A stretch of 64,000 bases of DNA from positions 88,548 through 152,547 of the forward strand of contig CAMPIX010000007.1 in assembly GCA_946886565.1 (NCBI GenBank). Reading direction: 5' to 3'. Under the pieces are notes generated by a model. That model was not told the origin of the DNA, ran no database searches, and saw only the letters and a list, made by a program, of their open reading frames with translations. The stretch comes from an uncultured Altererythrobacter sp. (GTDB taxonomy: Bacteria > Pseudomonadota > Alphaproteobacteria > Sphingomonadales > Sphingomonadaceae). Positions 44,354-54,561 of this stretch are shown piece after piece. The position numbers were made by a program, and so were the translations under genes. Position 1 is the first letter of the stretch, and the number at the start of each line of letters is the position of its first letter.

Positions 44354-45427
44354 ATGACAGGGATCGGCGAGGGCATGGCGGATATCGCCACCGGGGCGAT
44401 GGCGGCGCGGGCGGTCGAGCCGCGCGCGGGCGAGGCGGCGCCCGCCGGCGAAGGCGGCCACACCGGAGAGAGCGCGTGCCTCAACTGCGGGACGCCGCTG
44501 GCGGGGCCGCATTGCCACAACTGCGGCCAGCGCGCGCACGTCCACCGCACGCTGCGCGCCTTCTTCCACGACCTGCTCCACGGCGTGCTCCATTTCGAAG
44601 GCAAGACCTGGCGCACGCTGCCGCTGCTGCTGTGGAAGCCGGGCAAGCTCACCCGCGAATATATCGATGGCAAGCGCGCCAGCTATGTCAGCCCGATCGC
44701 GCTGTTCCTGTTCGTAGTGTTTCTCAGTTACGCGCTGTTCAGTGCGCTGGGCGGCTCGACGAATTTCGCGCCGCCGGTGGACGGCATCGAGCAGGTCAAG
44801 TCGGCCTATGCCACCAACGAGGCGCAGCTCGCCGAACTGCGGAGCGAGCGGCAGACCGAGGACGAGCCTGCCGAGCAGGCCGAGATCGACCAGCAAATTG
44901 CTTCGCTCGAAGAGGACCAGCAGGGCCTGCGCATGGTGCTCGGCAACGTCGGAACGAACTTCGAGCGCGATTTCCGCAAGGGTTTCGAGGAGAATCCGCT
45001 GCCCGAGGGCAACCGGGTTACCAGCGCGATCGAGAAGGTGCGCGAAAATCCGCAGCTCGCCATCTACAAGGCGCAGACCAACGCCTACAAGTACAGCTGG
45101 ATGCTGATCCCGCTGAGCGTGCCGTTCGTATGGCTGCTGTTTCCCTTGTCGCGTCGCTTCAAGGGCTACGATCACACGGTCTTCACCACCTATTCGATCA
45201 CCTTCATGATCGCTCTTGCCGCGCTGGCGAGCGTGCTGTTCTACTACGGGCTCGGCGCGATCGGGGGGCTGCTGCTGCTCTACGCGCCGGTGCACATGTA
45301 CCGCCAGCTGCGCGGCGCCTACGGCCTCGGGCGCTGGGGCGCGTTCTGGCGCATGCTCGCGCTGAGCTTCTCCGCCTGGGTCGCGATCACACTGTTCGTT
45401 GCGCTGGTCGGCGTTACGGCGGCGTGA
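44354..45427 (+). CDS. DUF3667 membrane protein with zinc ribbon
   Basis: 357 residues. An N-terminal variable stretch precedes a zinc ribbon CLNCGTPLAGPHCHNCGQ (about residues 42-59). A DUF3667 block follows (HDLLHGVLHFEGKTWRTLP and LTREYIDGKRASYVSPIALF). Then come one membrane segment, an acidic coiled-coil-like region (about 150-195) and three to four membrane segments in the C-terminal third. The function is unknown; no catalytic motif is seen. ATG at 44354 is used. Confidence 0.85.
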   Translation: MTGIGEGMADIATGAMAARAVEPRAGEAAPAGEGGHTGESACLNCGTPLAGPHCHNCGQRAHVHRTLRAFFHDLLHGVLHFEGKTWRTLPLLLWKPGKLTREYIDGKRASYVSPIALFLFVVFLSYALFSALGGSTNFAPPVDGIEQVKSAYATNEAQLAELRSERQTEDEPAEQAEIDQQIASLEEDQQGLRMVLGNVGTNFERDFRKGFEENPLPEGNRVTSAIEKVRENPQLAIYKAQTNAYKYSWMLIPLSVPFVWLLFPLSRRFKGYDHTVFTTYSITFMIALAALASVLFYYGLGAIGGLLLLYAPVHMYRQLRGAYGLGRWGAFWRMLALSFSAWVAITLFVALVGVTAA

Positions 45428-45440
45428 TGGCGTTCAGGCC

Positions 45441-45722
45441 TTAGCTCGCTGGCGGATATTGCTGGCGGCTGTGCAGGACGGTGAGAATTTCAATCGCATC
45501 TTCGGTAACACGATAGACGACGATGTAGTTGGGATGCACAACCGCCTCAAGCGTGCCTTGCACTCGGCCGCGGCGATACATGAACGGATGATCCACTAGC
45601 CGCTCGGCGCAGAGCTCGATTCTTTCCTTGAGATCCGACGCGGCGGCGGGATTGCGTTGAGCGATGTAGGTTATGATCGCGCGCGGCCCGGAGCGAGCCT
45701 CTTCGCGCCAGATCAGCCTCAC
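45441..45722 (-). CDS. RelE/ParE-family toxin
   Basis: 93 residues: MRLIWREEARSGPRAIITYI, NPAAASDLKERIE, HPFMYRRGRVQGTLEAVV and YIVVYRVTEDAIEILTVLHS give the ParE/RelE beta-alpha pattern, with the last strand and HSRQ tail typical. Targets are either the ribosome (RelE) or gyrase (ParE); this cannot be decided from sequence. The start overlaps the antitoxin stop by 4 bp (ATGA), the usual coupled order with antitoxin first. Confidence 0.88.
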   Translation of the reverse strand: MRLIWREEARSGPRAIITYIAQRNPAAASDLKERIELCAERLVDHPFMYRRGRVQGTLEAVVHPNYIVVYRVTEDAIEILTVLHSRQQYPPAS

Positions 45723-45901
45723 TTGCGCCCCGTGCGAGCCTTTTCGATGATCGCCTGCATCTCGGCCATGACGACGTCATGCGGCACTGGCGGGCGCGTG
45801 TCGGCGAGCGAGGCTTGGACCTTGGCGCGGAACCACGCGTCGTAGGCGGCCGCTTCCTCTTCGGTCTCGAACTCGGAAACGATGGGCGAGAGCTTGGTCA
45901 T
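45719..45901 (-). CDS. RelB/ParD-type antitoxin (60 residues)
   Basis: MTKLSPIVSEFETEEEAAAY, DAWFRAKVQASLADTRPPVP and HDVVMAEMQAIIEKART. The acidic N-terminal helix, the FRAKVxxSLADxRP block with a conserved proline and the following helix are the RHH-less antitoxin pattern common beside ParE-like toxins. ATG at 45901 is chosen; 14 upstream codons are open but unlike protein. It neutralises the toxin and probably represses the operon. It lies directly downstream of ftsH on the same strand (38 bp). Confidence 0.85.
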   Translation of the reverse strand: MTKLSPIVSEFETEEEAAAYDAWFRAKVQASLADTRPPVPHDVVMAEMQAIIEKARTGRK

Positions 45902-45939
45902 GCCGTCAACATACCCCGGAACGCCCGCCTTCGCCAGCC

Positions 45940-47898
<1,959 letters not shown>

Positions 47899-47923
47899 CG
47901 GAACAGGGATCCTTTCGCCGCAC

Positions 47924-47951
47924 AATGTAGGCGCGGCGGGGTGAATGGCAA
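47924..47951 (-). promoter_or_regulatory. Possible ftsH promoter
   Basis: On the minus strand TTGCCA (47946-47951), a 16-bp spacer and TACATT (47924-47929), 25 bp before the ftsH ATG. The spacer is slightly short. Confidence 0.35.
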
Positions 47952-47976
47952 GATAACGCGCCCTCGGTAAGGCCCG

Positions 47977-48960
47977 TCAGCCGACCACCCGGTCGATCAG
48001 CCAGTACGAGCCGGTGATCCCGATGCCGTAGGCGGCGATCCGCAGCGCCGGGGCGAGCGCGGGCTGTGCGAGCCGCTCGACCGCCGCGAGCAGCGCGAGC
48101 GCGGCGGCGACCACAAGCAGTTGCCCGGCCTCGACCCCGAGATTGAACGAGAGCAGCGCGGCGGCGATTTCGCCCTCCGGCAGCCCGATGCTGGCGAGCG
48201 CGCCGGCGAAGCCGAATCCGTGAAGCAGCCCGAAGGCGAACGCGATCGCCCAGGGGAAGCGCAGCGTCCAGCTCTCGCGTCCGGCGCGCAGCCGCACGAT
48301 CTCGAGCGCGAGGAACACGATCGAGAGCGCGATCAGCGCCTCGACCGGGCGCTGCGGCATTCCGAGCAGGCCCAGCGAGGCGCCCGCGAGCGTGATCGAA
48401 TGCGCCACGGTGAAGGCGGTCGCAGCGAGCACCACGGGCTTCCAGCGCCGTAGCAGCAGGACCAGCGCGATCACGAACAGCAGGTGATCCCAGCCGAGCA
48501 GGATGTGCTCGACCCCGATCGCAAAATAGCTGTGCAGGACTTGCATGCGGTCGGGCCGCGCGGCGATCGTTGCGCGCGGTTCGGCCGCGGTGAGGCGCAG
48601 CGCCTGGACCGGCTCGCCGAGCGGGGCGATGCGCACGAGCATGTCCGACTGACCGATCAGCCCCGGCATCCCGATCTCCCCGCCGCCGACCGGCCCATCG
48701 CAGCGCGCTTGCGCCACGCCGACGATCGCGAGGCCGACTGCGCCCTGTTCGACCTCGCCGGCGTAGCGGCAGCTTGCCGGTAGGCTCGGCGGCGGTGGCG
48801 GCTCGATCGGCGGGGCGGTGAACGGCTCCTTCCACGCGAGCCGCCAGTGGCCCGGCGCGGTTTCGGTCATCTCGAGATAGCCGGGGCGCAATTCGTCGGC
48901 CCGCGCGGGCGCGGCGGCTAGCGCCATCAAGGCGAGGATCGCGGCAAGGAGCGCCCTCAC
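47977..48960 (-). CDS. HupE/UreJ-family membrane protein
   Basis: 327 residues. A signal sequence (to about residue 22, APARA) and a periplasmic domain of about 120 residues come first. At least six membrane segments follow, including the HupE/UreJ landmarks GVEHILLGWDHLLFVIALV, FTVAHSITLAGASLG and LLHGFGFAGALASIG with conserved His and Asp. HupE/UreJ proteins are linked to nickel uptake, but this long C-terminal-HupE form is found in other contexts. Start is GTG at 48960, in a GTGA overlap with the parvulin gene. It is last of a three-gene operon. Confidence 0.88.
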   Translation of the reverse strand: MRALLAAILALMALAAAPARADELRPGYLEMTETAPGHWRLAWKEPFTAPPIEPPPPPSLPASCRYAGEVEQGAVGLAIVGVAQARCDGPVGGGEIGMPGLIGQSDMLVRIAPLGEPVQALRLTAAEPRATIAARPDRMQVLHSYFAIGVEHILLGWDHLLFVIALVLLLRRWKPVVLAATAFTVAHSITLAGASLGLLGMPQRPVEALIALSIVFLALEIVRLRAGRESWTLRFPWAIAFAFGLLHGFGFAGALASIGLPEGEIAAALLSFNLGVEAGQLLVVAAALALLAAVERLAQPALAPALRIAAYGIGITGSYWLIDRVVG

Positions 48961-49760
48961 CGCGCGATCGACACGTCGTAGGCGTCGCGCAGCAAGTGGT
49001 AGGCTTCGTCGCGCCGCTGCGCCATCGTTGCGGCCCGCCAGTCGTTCTCGACCGCCTCGCGGATCTCGGTGAGCGGCTGCGCTTCGCCGGTCTCTCGCGC
49101 GCGCAGCCGCACGACGTGCCAGCCGAAGCCCGAGGCGACCGGGCCGCGCCAGCCGGCGCCCGGCGCGATCGCGTCGAGTTGCCCAGTGAACGCCTCTCCG
49201 AAACGGTCGGCGACGCGGTCGCGCGCGGCGCCGTCGAGCGATGCAGGGAGCGAGATCGCCTCTCCCGCCACCTCGCCGCCCCCCTGCAAGCGGGGCAGCG
49301 CGGCCTCGGCGGCGGCGCGGTCGGCGAAGAAGCGCTGGTCGAACGACAGCCGCGCATCGGGCGCGAAGCGCGCGGGATGGTCCGCACGCCACTGCGCGAG
49401 CACCTCGTCGGACGGCTCGGCGGTCTCGGCCATGCTTTGGGCGAGGAAATCCATCTTGTTCGCCATGCGCTTGCGCACCACCGCATCGTCGCGGTCGAGC
49501 CCGAGGCGCAGCGCCTCGCGGTAGAGGACTTCCTCGCGCACGAACTGCTCGGTCAGCACGTCGAGCTCGGCGTCGGTCGGCGGGCGCTGCATAGTGCGCT
49601 CGTATTGCAGCGCGAGCCGCGCGCGGTCCTCGCGGCTCACGTCGATCGTGCGGCTCGCCGGATCGGCGGGTTCGCCCTGCCAGGCGAACAGCGCGAACAG
49701 CGCCGCGCCCGCGGCGAGAAAATGCACCAGCGGTTCGCGCGTCCAGGCGGGCAGCTTCAT
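48957..49760 (-). CDS. Membrane-anchored parvulin-type peptidylprolyl isomerase
   Basis: 267 residues. One N-terminal membrane segment (about 11-27) anchors a periplasmic domain. A SurA/PpiD-like helical region includes LTEQFVREEVLYREALRLGL near residues 70-90. The PpiC domain is divergent, with ASGFGWHVVRLRARETGEA as its last strand. It should help fold exported proteins. Its ATG overlaps the DUF3604 stop and its stop overlaps the HupE/UreJ start, so it is fully coupled to both and may serve one of them as a dedicated chaperone. Confidence 0.87.
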   Translation of the reverse strand: MKLPAWTREPLVHFLAAGAALFALFAWQGEPADPASRTIDVSREDRARLALQYERTMQRPPTDAELDVLTEQFVREEVLYREALRLGLDRDDAVVRKRMANKMDFLAQSMAETAEPSDEVLAQWRADHPARFAPDARLSFDQRFFADRAAAEAALPRLQGGGEVAGEAISLPASLDGAARDRVADRFGEAFTGQLDAIAPGAGWRGPVASGFGWHVVRLRARETGEAQPLTEIREAVENDWRAATMAQRRDEAYHLLRDAYDVSIAR

Positions 49761-51742
49761 CCGCGCACCCGCCATTCGCGCGCGAACCAGCCGCCGGCGC
49801 GCGCGGTTTGCTGCTCGGCGCGCGACTCGGGATTGGCCGGGCCGAGCCAGATCGGCGAGGTGTAGGCGCGCTCCTGCGCGACCGCGTCGGCCATCGCCTC
49901 GGGCGGCAACTCGATCCCGAAGCGCACCGCATCGTAGAGCGGCCAGCGCGGGGTCGGGATCGCGAGCACGCGGACGTAGTAGAACGCGCTTTCGCCCTCG
50001 CGGTAGTCGGGATCGGTCCACACCGCGCGCAGTTCGGGCGCGCCGATGGTGTTGGTGTAGCGGGCCATCGCGCGGTCGACCGTGTCGCCGACCGGGGGCA
50101 CTTTGCCGCCCACTTTCGCGCGCGCGTCCATATCGGACCAGACGACGTCGTAGATCTTCTCGTTCAGCACGCCTTCGGGCGTGATCCAGCCCTTGACGAT
50201 CTGCACCCGGTCCAGATGCGCGCCTTCGGGGTCCTTGAGCGCGGAGATCATGAAAGTCGGGGCTTGGCCTTGGTCGGCCAGCTTGCCGCCCATCGGCACC
50301 CCGCGGGTATAACCGGCGCGGACCCAGTCGCCATCCCAGTCCGCCTCGGTGAAATCGAACCCGCCGAACAGGCGCACGGTCATGCGCGGGCCGGTGGTGG
50401 CATAGACCTCGCGCCGCATCATCGCGTCGAAGATCTCCGCGCGGGTGTTCGCCCTGGCCCAGACCGCGGCATAGCCGCCCGCCATGTAGTGCCAGCCGAA
50501 GCGGCCTTCCCGCGTGCCGAGGTTCTGCGCTTCGAGCGCGCGGTCCTCGTTCGCCGGTTCGTTGCCGGTGTGCTTGCCGAAGAAGTTGTCCTCGTCGGCG
50601 GTGGCGAGCGAGGTGTGGCTGTCGGTCGAGCCGATCATGCCGAAAGCGTAAGGGTTGGCGCCGGTGCGCTGCTCGATCGAGAGCCCGCGCTTCAGCGCCT
50701 CGCGCAAGTATTCGCCGGCAAGCATCGAGCTGTCCTTGCGCGCGGTCAGCGGCAGGTTGCCGAGCTCCCACCCCAGATCGCCGAAGCTCGCGAACTCGTC
50801 GTTGGGCGAAAGGAACGGGTGCGATTCGCTGTCGCCCTTGATCTGCGTCGCCTCGACCACCGGCTCGCGCAGCGCACGGCGGCGGGCATAATCGGCGCTC
50901 ATCGGCCCGCCCTGCGAATCGGTCAGCTCGAACATCAGCCCGTTCGAGAGGTTCGAGTTGTGCGGGATCGCGAGCGCCTTGCCCCCGGTCGCCTCCTCGT
51001 AGGCGTCCATGTAGTCCCACAGCCGGTCCACCGGCCCTTCGCCCACGCCGGGGAAGGGCAGGACCTGACTGGTGCGCGCGTAGCCGTCGCGGAACATGAC
51101 CACGCGGTGCAGGTTGTTGCCGCCCGGCATCAGCGTGTACTCGAAGCCCGCGAGCGGGGTGAAGGTGCCCGGCTCGTAGTAGCGGTCGATCAGTTGCAGG
51201 TGGGCATCCCAGATCTCGCGGTTGTTCTCCGCCTGCTCCTCGGGATCGCGCAGCGCTTCGGGCAAGGTATCGGTCGCAGCCGCGTTGATCAGCTCGGCGA
51301 TCGCCTGCTGCGACTGCTCGGGCGATTCGTGCATCATGTCGTGCCAGCGGCGCAGCGTGGGATCGCGGATCAGCAGCCGCGGCGCATCGTAGAGCCGCCG
51401 GGTCGCGCCGAGCCCGTCCGAATGATCGGCGATGACGAGGAAATCGAGCGGACGCGCAAGCTGCGCCTCGAGCCCGGTGGTCGAGGTGACCTTGTCGCCG
51501 CGCGCGAACTTGAGCGCTTCTTCGGGCCCGAGGCGAGTGCCGAAGCCGAACGCGTCGATCGAATTGTCGGTGTGGAGGTGAGTGTCGCCCCACAGAACCT
51601 GTTGCGGAAACTCGGCCACTTCGATTGCGGCTTCGGCATCGGCCGCGCGCTGCGCTTCCTTCGCCGGATCGTCGCAACCCGCCAGCGCGAGCGCCGCTGC
51701 GAGCGCCAGACACGCCGCCCCGATCCTCGATCCCGCCATCAT
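49757..51742 (-). CDS. DUF3604 lipoprotein with PHP-like metal motifs
   Basis: 661 residues. A lipoprotein signal ends LALAGC (Cys23). The body has WGDTHLHTDNSIDA (H55-x-H57), LVIADHSDGLG (near 103), a later AIPHNSNLSNG and GMIGSTDSHTSLA. This H-x-H, D-H, H, D-x-H series is what the PHP metallo-hydrolase superfamily uses to bind metals. No substrate is known for DUF3604. ATG at 51742 or 51739. It is the first gene of the operon with the parvulin and HupE/UreJ genes and should lie in the periplasm on a lipid anchor. Confidence 0.88.
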   Translation of the reverse strand: MMAGSRIGAACLALAAALALAGCDDPAKEAQRAADAEAAIEVAEFPQQVLWGDTHLHTDNSIDAFGFGTRLGPEEALKFARGDKVTSTTGLEAQLARPLDFLVIADHSDGLGATRRLYDAPRLLIRDPTLRRWHDMMHESPEQSQQAIAELINAAATDTLPEALRDPEEQAENNREIWDAHLQLIDRYYEPGTFTPLAGFEYTLMPGGNNLHRVVMFRDGYARTSQVLPFPGVGEGPVDRLWDYMDAYEEATGGKALAIPHNSNLSNGLMFELTDSQGGPMSADYARRRALREPVVEATQIKGDSESHPFLSPNDEFASFGDLGWELGNLPLTARKDSSMLAGEYLREALKRGLSIEQRTGANPYAFGMIGSTDSHTSLATADEDNFFGKHTGNEPANEDRALEAQNLGTREGRFGWHYMAGGYAAVWARANTRAEIFDAMMRREVYATTGPRMTVRLFGGFDFTEADWDGDWVRAGYTRGVPMGGKLADQGQAPTFMISALKDPEGAHLDRVQIVKGWITPEGVLNEKIYDVVWSDMDARAKVGGKVPPVGDTVDRAMARYTNTIGAPELRAVWTDPDYREGESAFYYVRVLAIPTPRWPLYDAVRFGIELPPEAMADAVAQERAYTSPIWLGPANPESRAEQQTARAGGWFAREWRVRG

Positions 51743-51810
51743 CGCACCCTCCCGCTCGATCCCGGTTCGGTTGCGACCCGCCACTTACAATGGCAGAGCA
51801 GGCGGCATCG

Positions 51811-52410
51811 TCAAGCTCCGGCGCCCGAGGTGAGCAGCGCGATCGTCACCCCGATCGCGCCGAGCGAGAGCGCGAAGGCGATCAGCATCAGCAGCCCGTC
51901 GCGCACCATCAGCGCGAGGCCGAAGGCGGCGATCGCGATCATGGGCGCGGAACTGGCGAAGGGGATGAGCTCGAGCGGTGGAACGGTGCAGCACAGCGCG
52001 ATCACGACCACGCCCGCCGCGCGCTGCCAGACGCCCTCGGTCAGCCGCCTGAGCCGCCGGTGGAACCAGCCGTCCACTCTGGTCGCGGATTTGTCGAGCC
52101 GATGCGCCGCGCGGGCGAGCTTGTCGCCATCGATCGCACGGCGCTCGAGGAACCCTGGCAGCCAGACGTGCTCGCGCCCGAACACGAGTTGCCCCGCGAC
52201 CAGTGCGATCATCAGTGCGAGAAACGTCGGCACGCCGGGAATGCCACCGATCGGCGACAGCTCGATCAGCGGGAGCAGAAGGAGGATCGGCCCGAAGCTG
52301 CGGCGGCCGAATTCGTCGAGCGCGTCGCCGACGCAGACGTGGTCGCGACGCTCGCCGAGATCCTCGATTCCCTCGAGCACGTCTTCGATGCTGTGCGGAT
52401 CATCGTTCAT
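51811..52410 (-). CDS. ExoD-family membrane protein
   Basis: 199 residues. The N-terminal cytoplasmic helix DVLEGIEDLGERRDHVCVGD and ALDEFGRRSFGPILLLLPLI, SPIGGIPGVPTFLALMIAL and QLVFGREHVWLPGFL are strong ExoD matches, followed by three or four membrane segments. Rhizobial ExoD affects exopolysaccharide production and alkaline tolerance, but no polysaccharide genes adjoin this one. It sits alone between the DUF3604 operon and the MaoC gene, same strand. Confidence 0.9.
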   Translation of the reverse strand: MNDDPHSIEDVLEGIEDLGERRDHVCVGDALDEFGRRSFGPILLLLPLIELSPIGGIPGVPTFLALMIALVAGQLVFGREHVWLPGFLERRAIDGDKLARAAHRLDKSATRVDGWFHRRLRRLTEGVWQRAAGVVVIALCCTVPPLELIPFASSAPMIAIAAFGLALMVRDGLLMLIAFALSLGAIGVTIALLTSGAGA

Positions 52411-52468
52411 GCCGACCTCACGCCAAGCAACGGGCGAAGCTGCGATCGGCTCCCGTCCGGGCGCGGGG

Positions 52469-52921
52469 TCAGCCGGGCTTCTTCCTGAGCAGCGCCGAAC
52501 GCTCGCACCGGCAGACGACCTCGCCGCGCTGGTTGAGCATCTCGTGCGCGAAGGTGACGATGCCCGCGTCGGGGCGCGATTTCGATTCGCGCAGGGCGGT
52601 GACCTCGCTCGTCGCGCGCAGCGTATCGCCGATCGCGACCGGCCTGGGCATGGCGACCTTGTCGTAGCCGAGATTGGCGACGAGCGTGCCGAGCGTGGTG
52701 TCGCCTACGCTGACCCCCACCATCAGCGCGAACGTGAAAGTGCCGTTGACGAGGATCTGCCCGAACTCGCTTTCGCGCGCCGCCTCCGCGTCGAGGTGGA
52801 GCGGCTGCGGGTTGTGCGTCATCGTGGTGAACAGCAGGTTGTCGGTCTCGGTCACCGTGCGGCGGATCTCGTGCTCGATCCGGTCGCCTACCTGCCATTC
52901 GTCGAAAAACCGGCCTGCCAT
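52469..52921 (-). CDS. MaoC-family hot-dog dehydratase
   Basis: 150 residues. [20 protein letters not shown], then [18 protein letters not shown] with the D-x-x-x-H-like hydratase site (N and H of NPQPLHLD), and [14 protein letters not shown] form a single hot-dog domain. Such proteins hydrate enoyl-CoA thioesters, for example mesaconyl- or crotonyl-type substrates. ATG at 52921. It is divergent from glpD with 94 bp between starts. Confidence 0.9.
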   Translation of the reverse strand: MAGRFFDEWQVGDRIEHEIRRTVTETDNLLFTTMTHNPQPLHLDAEAARESEFGQILVNGTFTFALMVGVSVGDTTLGTLVANLGYDKVAMPRPVAIGDTLRATSEVTALRESKSRPDAGIVTFAHEMLNQRGEVVCRCERSALLRKKPG

Positions 52922-53015
52922 CGCGCGCTCCCAATGCTTCCGGACGCGCCATAGCCGCGGCAAACCGCCATGCAAATGGCTCGCCAGCACAGGTGCGAGC
53001 CGATAGGGCGCGGAC

Positions 53016-54497
53016 ATGCTCGACCTTCTCGTCATCGGCGGCGGCATCAACGGAGCGGGCATCGCGCGCGACGCCGCCGGGCGCGGAATGAAGGTCGCGC
53101 TGGTCGAGAAGGACGATCTCGCCAGCCACACCTCCTCGGCGAGCACCAAGCTGGTCCACGGGGGCTTGCGCTATCTCGAGCACTACGAATTCCGCCTGGT
53201 GCGCGAAGCGCTGCGCGAGCGCGAGGTTCTCCTGCGGATCGCACCGCATCTCGTGCGCCCGATGCGCTTCGTGCTGCCGCACGATCGCGGGCTGCGGCCC
53301 AAGTGGATGCTGCGGCTGGGGCTGTTCCTCTACGACAGGCTCGGCGGTCGCGGTTCGCTGCCGGGCAGCAAGGGAATCGACCTTTGCGCGCCGCCGCATG
53401 ATGCGATTCTGCAGGAGCGCTTCGCCAGAGGGTTCGAGTATTCGGATTGCTGGGTGGACGATGCGCGGCTCGTGGTGCTCAACGCGCTCGACGCACGCGA
53501 GCGCGGGGCGCAGGTGATGACGCGCACGCGCTGCATCGCGCTGGAGCGGGCGGGCGATCACTGGCGCGCTACGCTCCGCGGGGCGGGCCGCGGCAAGACG
53601 GTCAGGGTGCGCGCTGTCGCCAACGCCGCGGGTCCGTGGGTCGACGACGTTGCTGCGATGGCGACCGGCGGGCGCGCGGTGGCGCATCTGCGGCTGGTCA
53701 AGGGCAGCCATATCGTGATCCGCCGCAAGTTCGCGGGGCCTCACGCCTATCTCTTCCAGAACGGCGACGGGCGGATCGTCTTCGCGATCCCCTACGAGCA
53801 CGATTTCACCCTGATCGGCACGACCGACCAGCTGTTCGAGAGCGACCGCGACGTGGTGGCGATCTCGGACGACGAGTGCGACTACCTCTGTGCGGCGGCG
53901 AGCGAGTACTTTCGCGAACCGGTCGTGCCGGCGGACGTCGTCTCCACCTATGCGGGTATCCGCCCGCTCTACGAGGACCACGCGGCCAGCAACGCCACCG
54001 TGACGCGCGACTATGTCTTCTCGGTCGATGCTCCTGGCGAAGCTCCCCCGCTCCTCAGCGTCTACGGAGGCAAGATCACCACCTACCGCAAACTCGCCGA
54101 GCACGCGCTGGAGCGGCTGGCCGGGCATATGCCGGTTCCCGGTGCCCCTTGGACCGCCGACGCTGCGCTGCCGGGCGGCGATTTCGCCGGCGGATTCGAC
54201 GCGTTCCTCGCCGAAGTTCGCGCCCTGTGGCCGTGGCTCCCCGAGCCCACCGCGATGCGTATGGCGTGCGCCTACGGTACGCGGATAGAGCGGGTGATCG
54301 GCGGCGCTCGCTCGCTCGCCGCGATGGGCCGCGATCTCGGCGGCGGTTTGACCGAGGTCGAGGCGGACTATCTCCGGCGCGAGGAATTCGCCCATACCGC
54401 CGAGGACGTGCTCTGGCGGCGCAGCAAGCTGGGCCTGCATCTCGGCGCGCAGGGGCAGATGGCCGTAGCGGCCGCGCTCGCCCGCGACTTCGCTTGA
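53016..54497 (+). CDS. glpD: Aerobic glycerol-3-phosphate dehydrogenase (FAD)
   Basis: 493 residues. The FAD motif is [17 protein letters not shown] at residues 4-20, followed by [37 protein letters not shown] sequence in the C-terminal DAO_C domain and [11 protein letters not shown]. It oxidises glycerol 3-phosphate to dihydroxyacetone phosphate at the inner membrane and feeds ubiquinone. No glpK or glpF is adjacent. PutA follows after 64 bp on the same strand; both deliver electrons to the quinone pool. Confidence 0.95.
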   Translation: MLDLLVIGGGINGAGIARDAAGRGMKVALVEKDDLASHTSSASTKLVHGGLRYLEHYEFRLVREALREREVLLRIAPHLVRPMRFVLPHDRGLRPKWMLRLGLFLYDRLGGRGSLPGSKGIDLCAPPHDAILQERFARGFEYSDCWVDDARLVVLNALDARERGAQVMTRTRCIALERAGDHWRATLRGAGRGKTVRVRAVANAAGPWVDDVAAMATGGRAVAHLRLVKGSHIVIRRKFAGPHAYLFQNGDGRIVFAIPYEHDFTLIGTTDQLFESDRDVVAISDDECDYLCAAASEYFREPVVPADVVSTYAGIRPLYEDHAASNATVTRDYVFSVDAPGEAPPLLSVYGGKITTYRKLAEHALERLAGHMPVPGAPWTADAALPGGDFAGGFDAFLAEVRALWPWLPEPTAMRMACAYGTRIERVIGGARSLAAMGRDLGGGLTEVEADYLRREEFAHTAEDVLWRRSKLGLHLGAQGQMAVAAALARDFA

Positions 54498-54561
54498 TCG
54501 CGGCGGCAAGCGCGTCCAAGGGCCGCCCGAGTCCCTCCTCCCTGCCCAGACGAGTCGCCCG

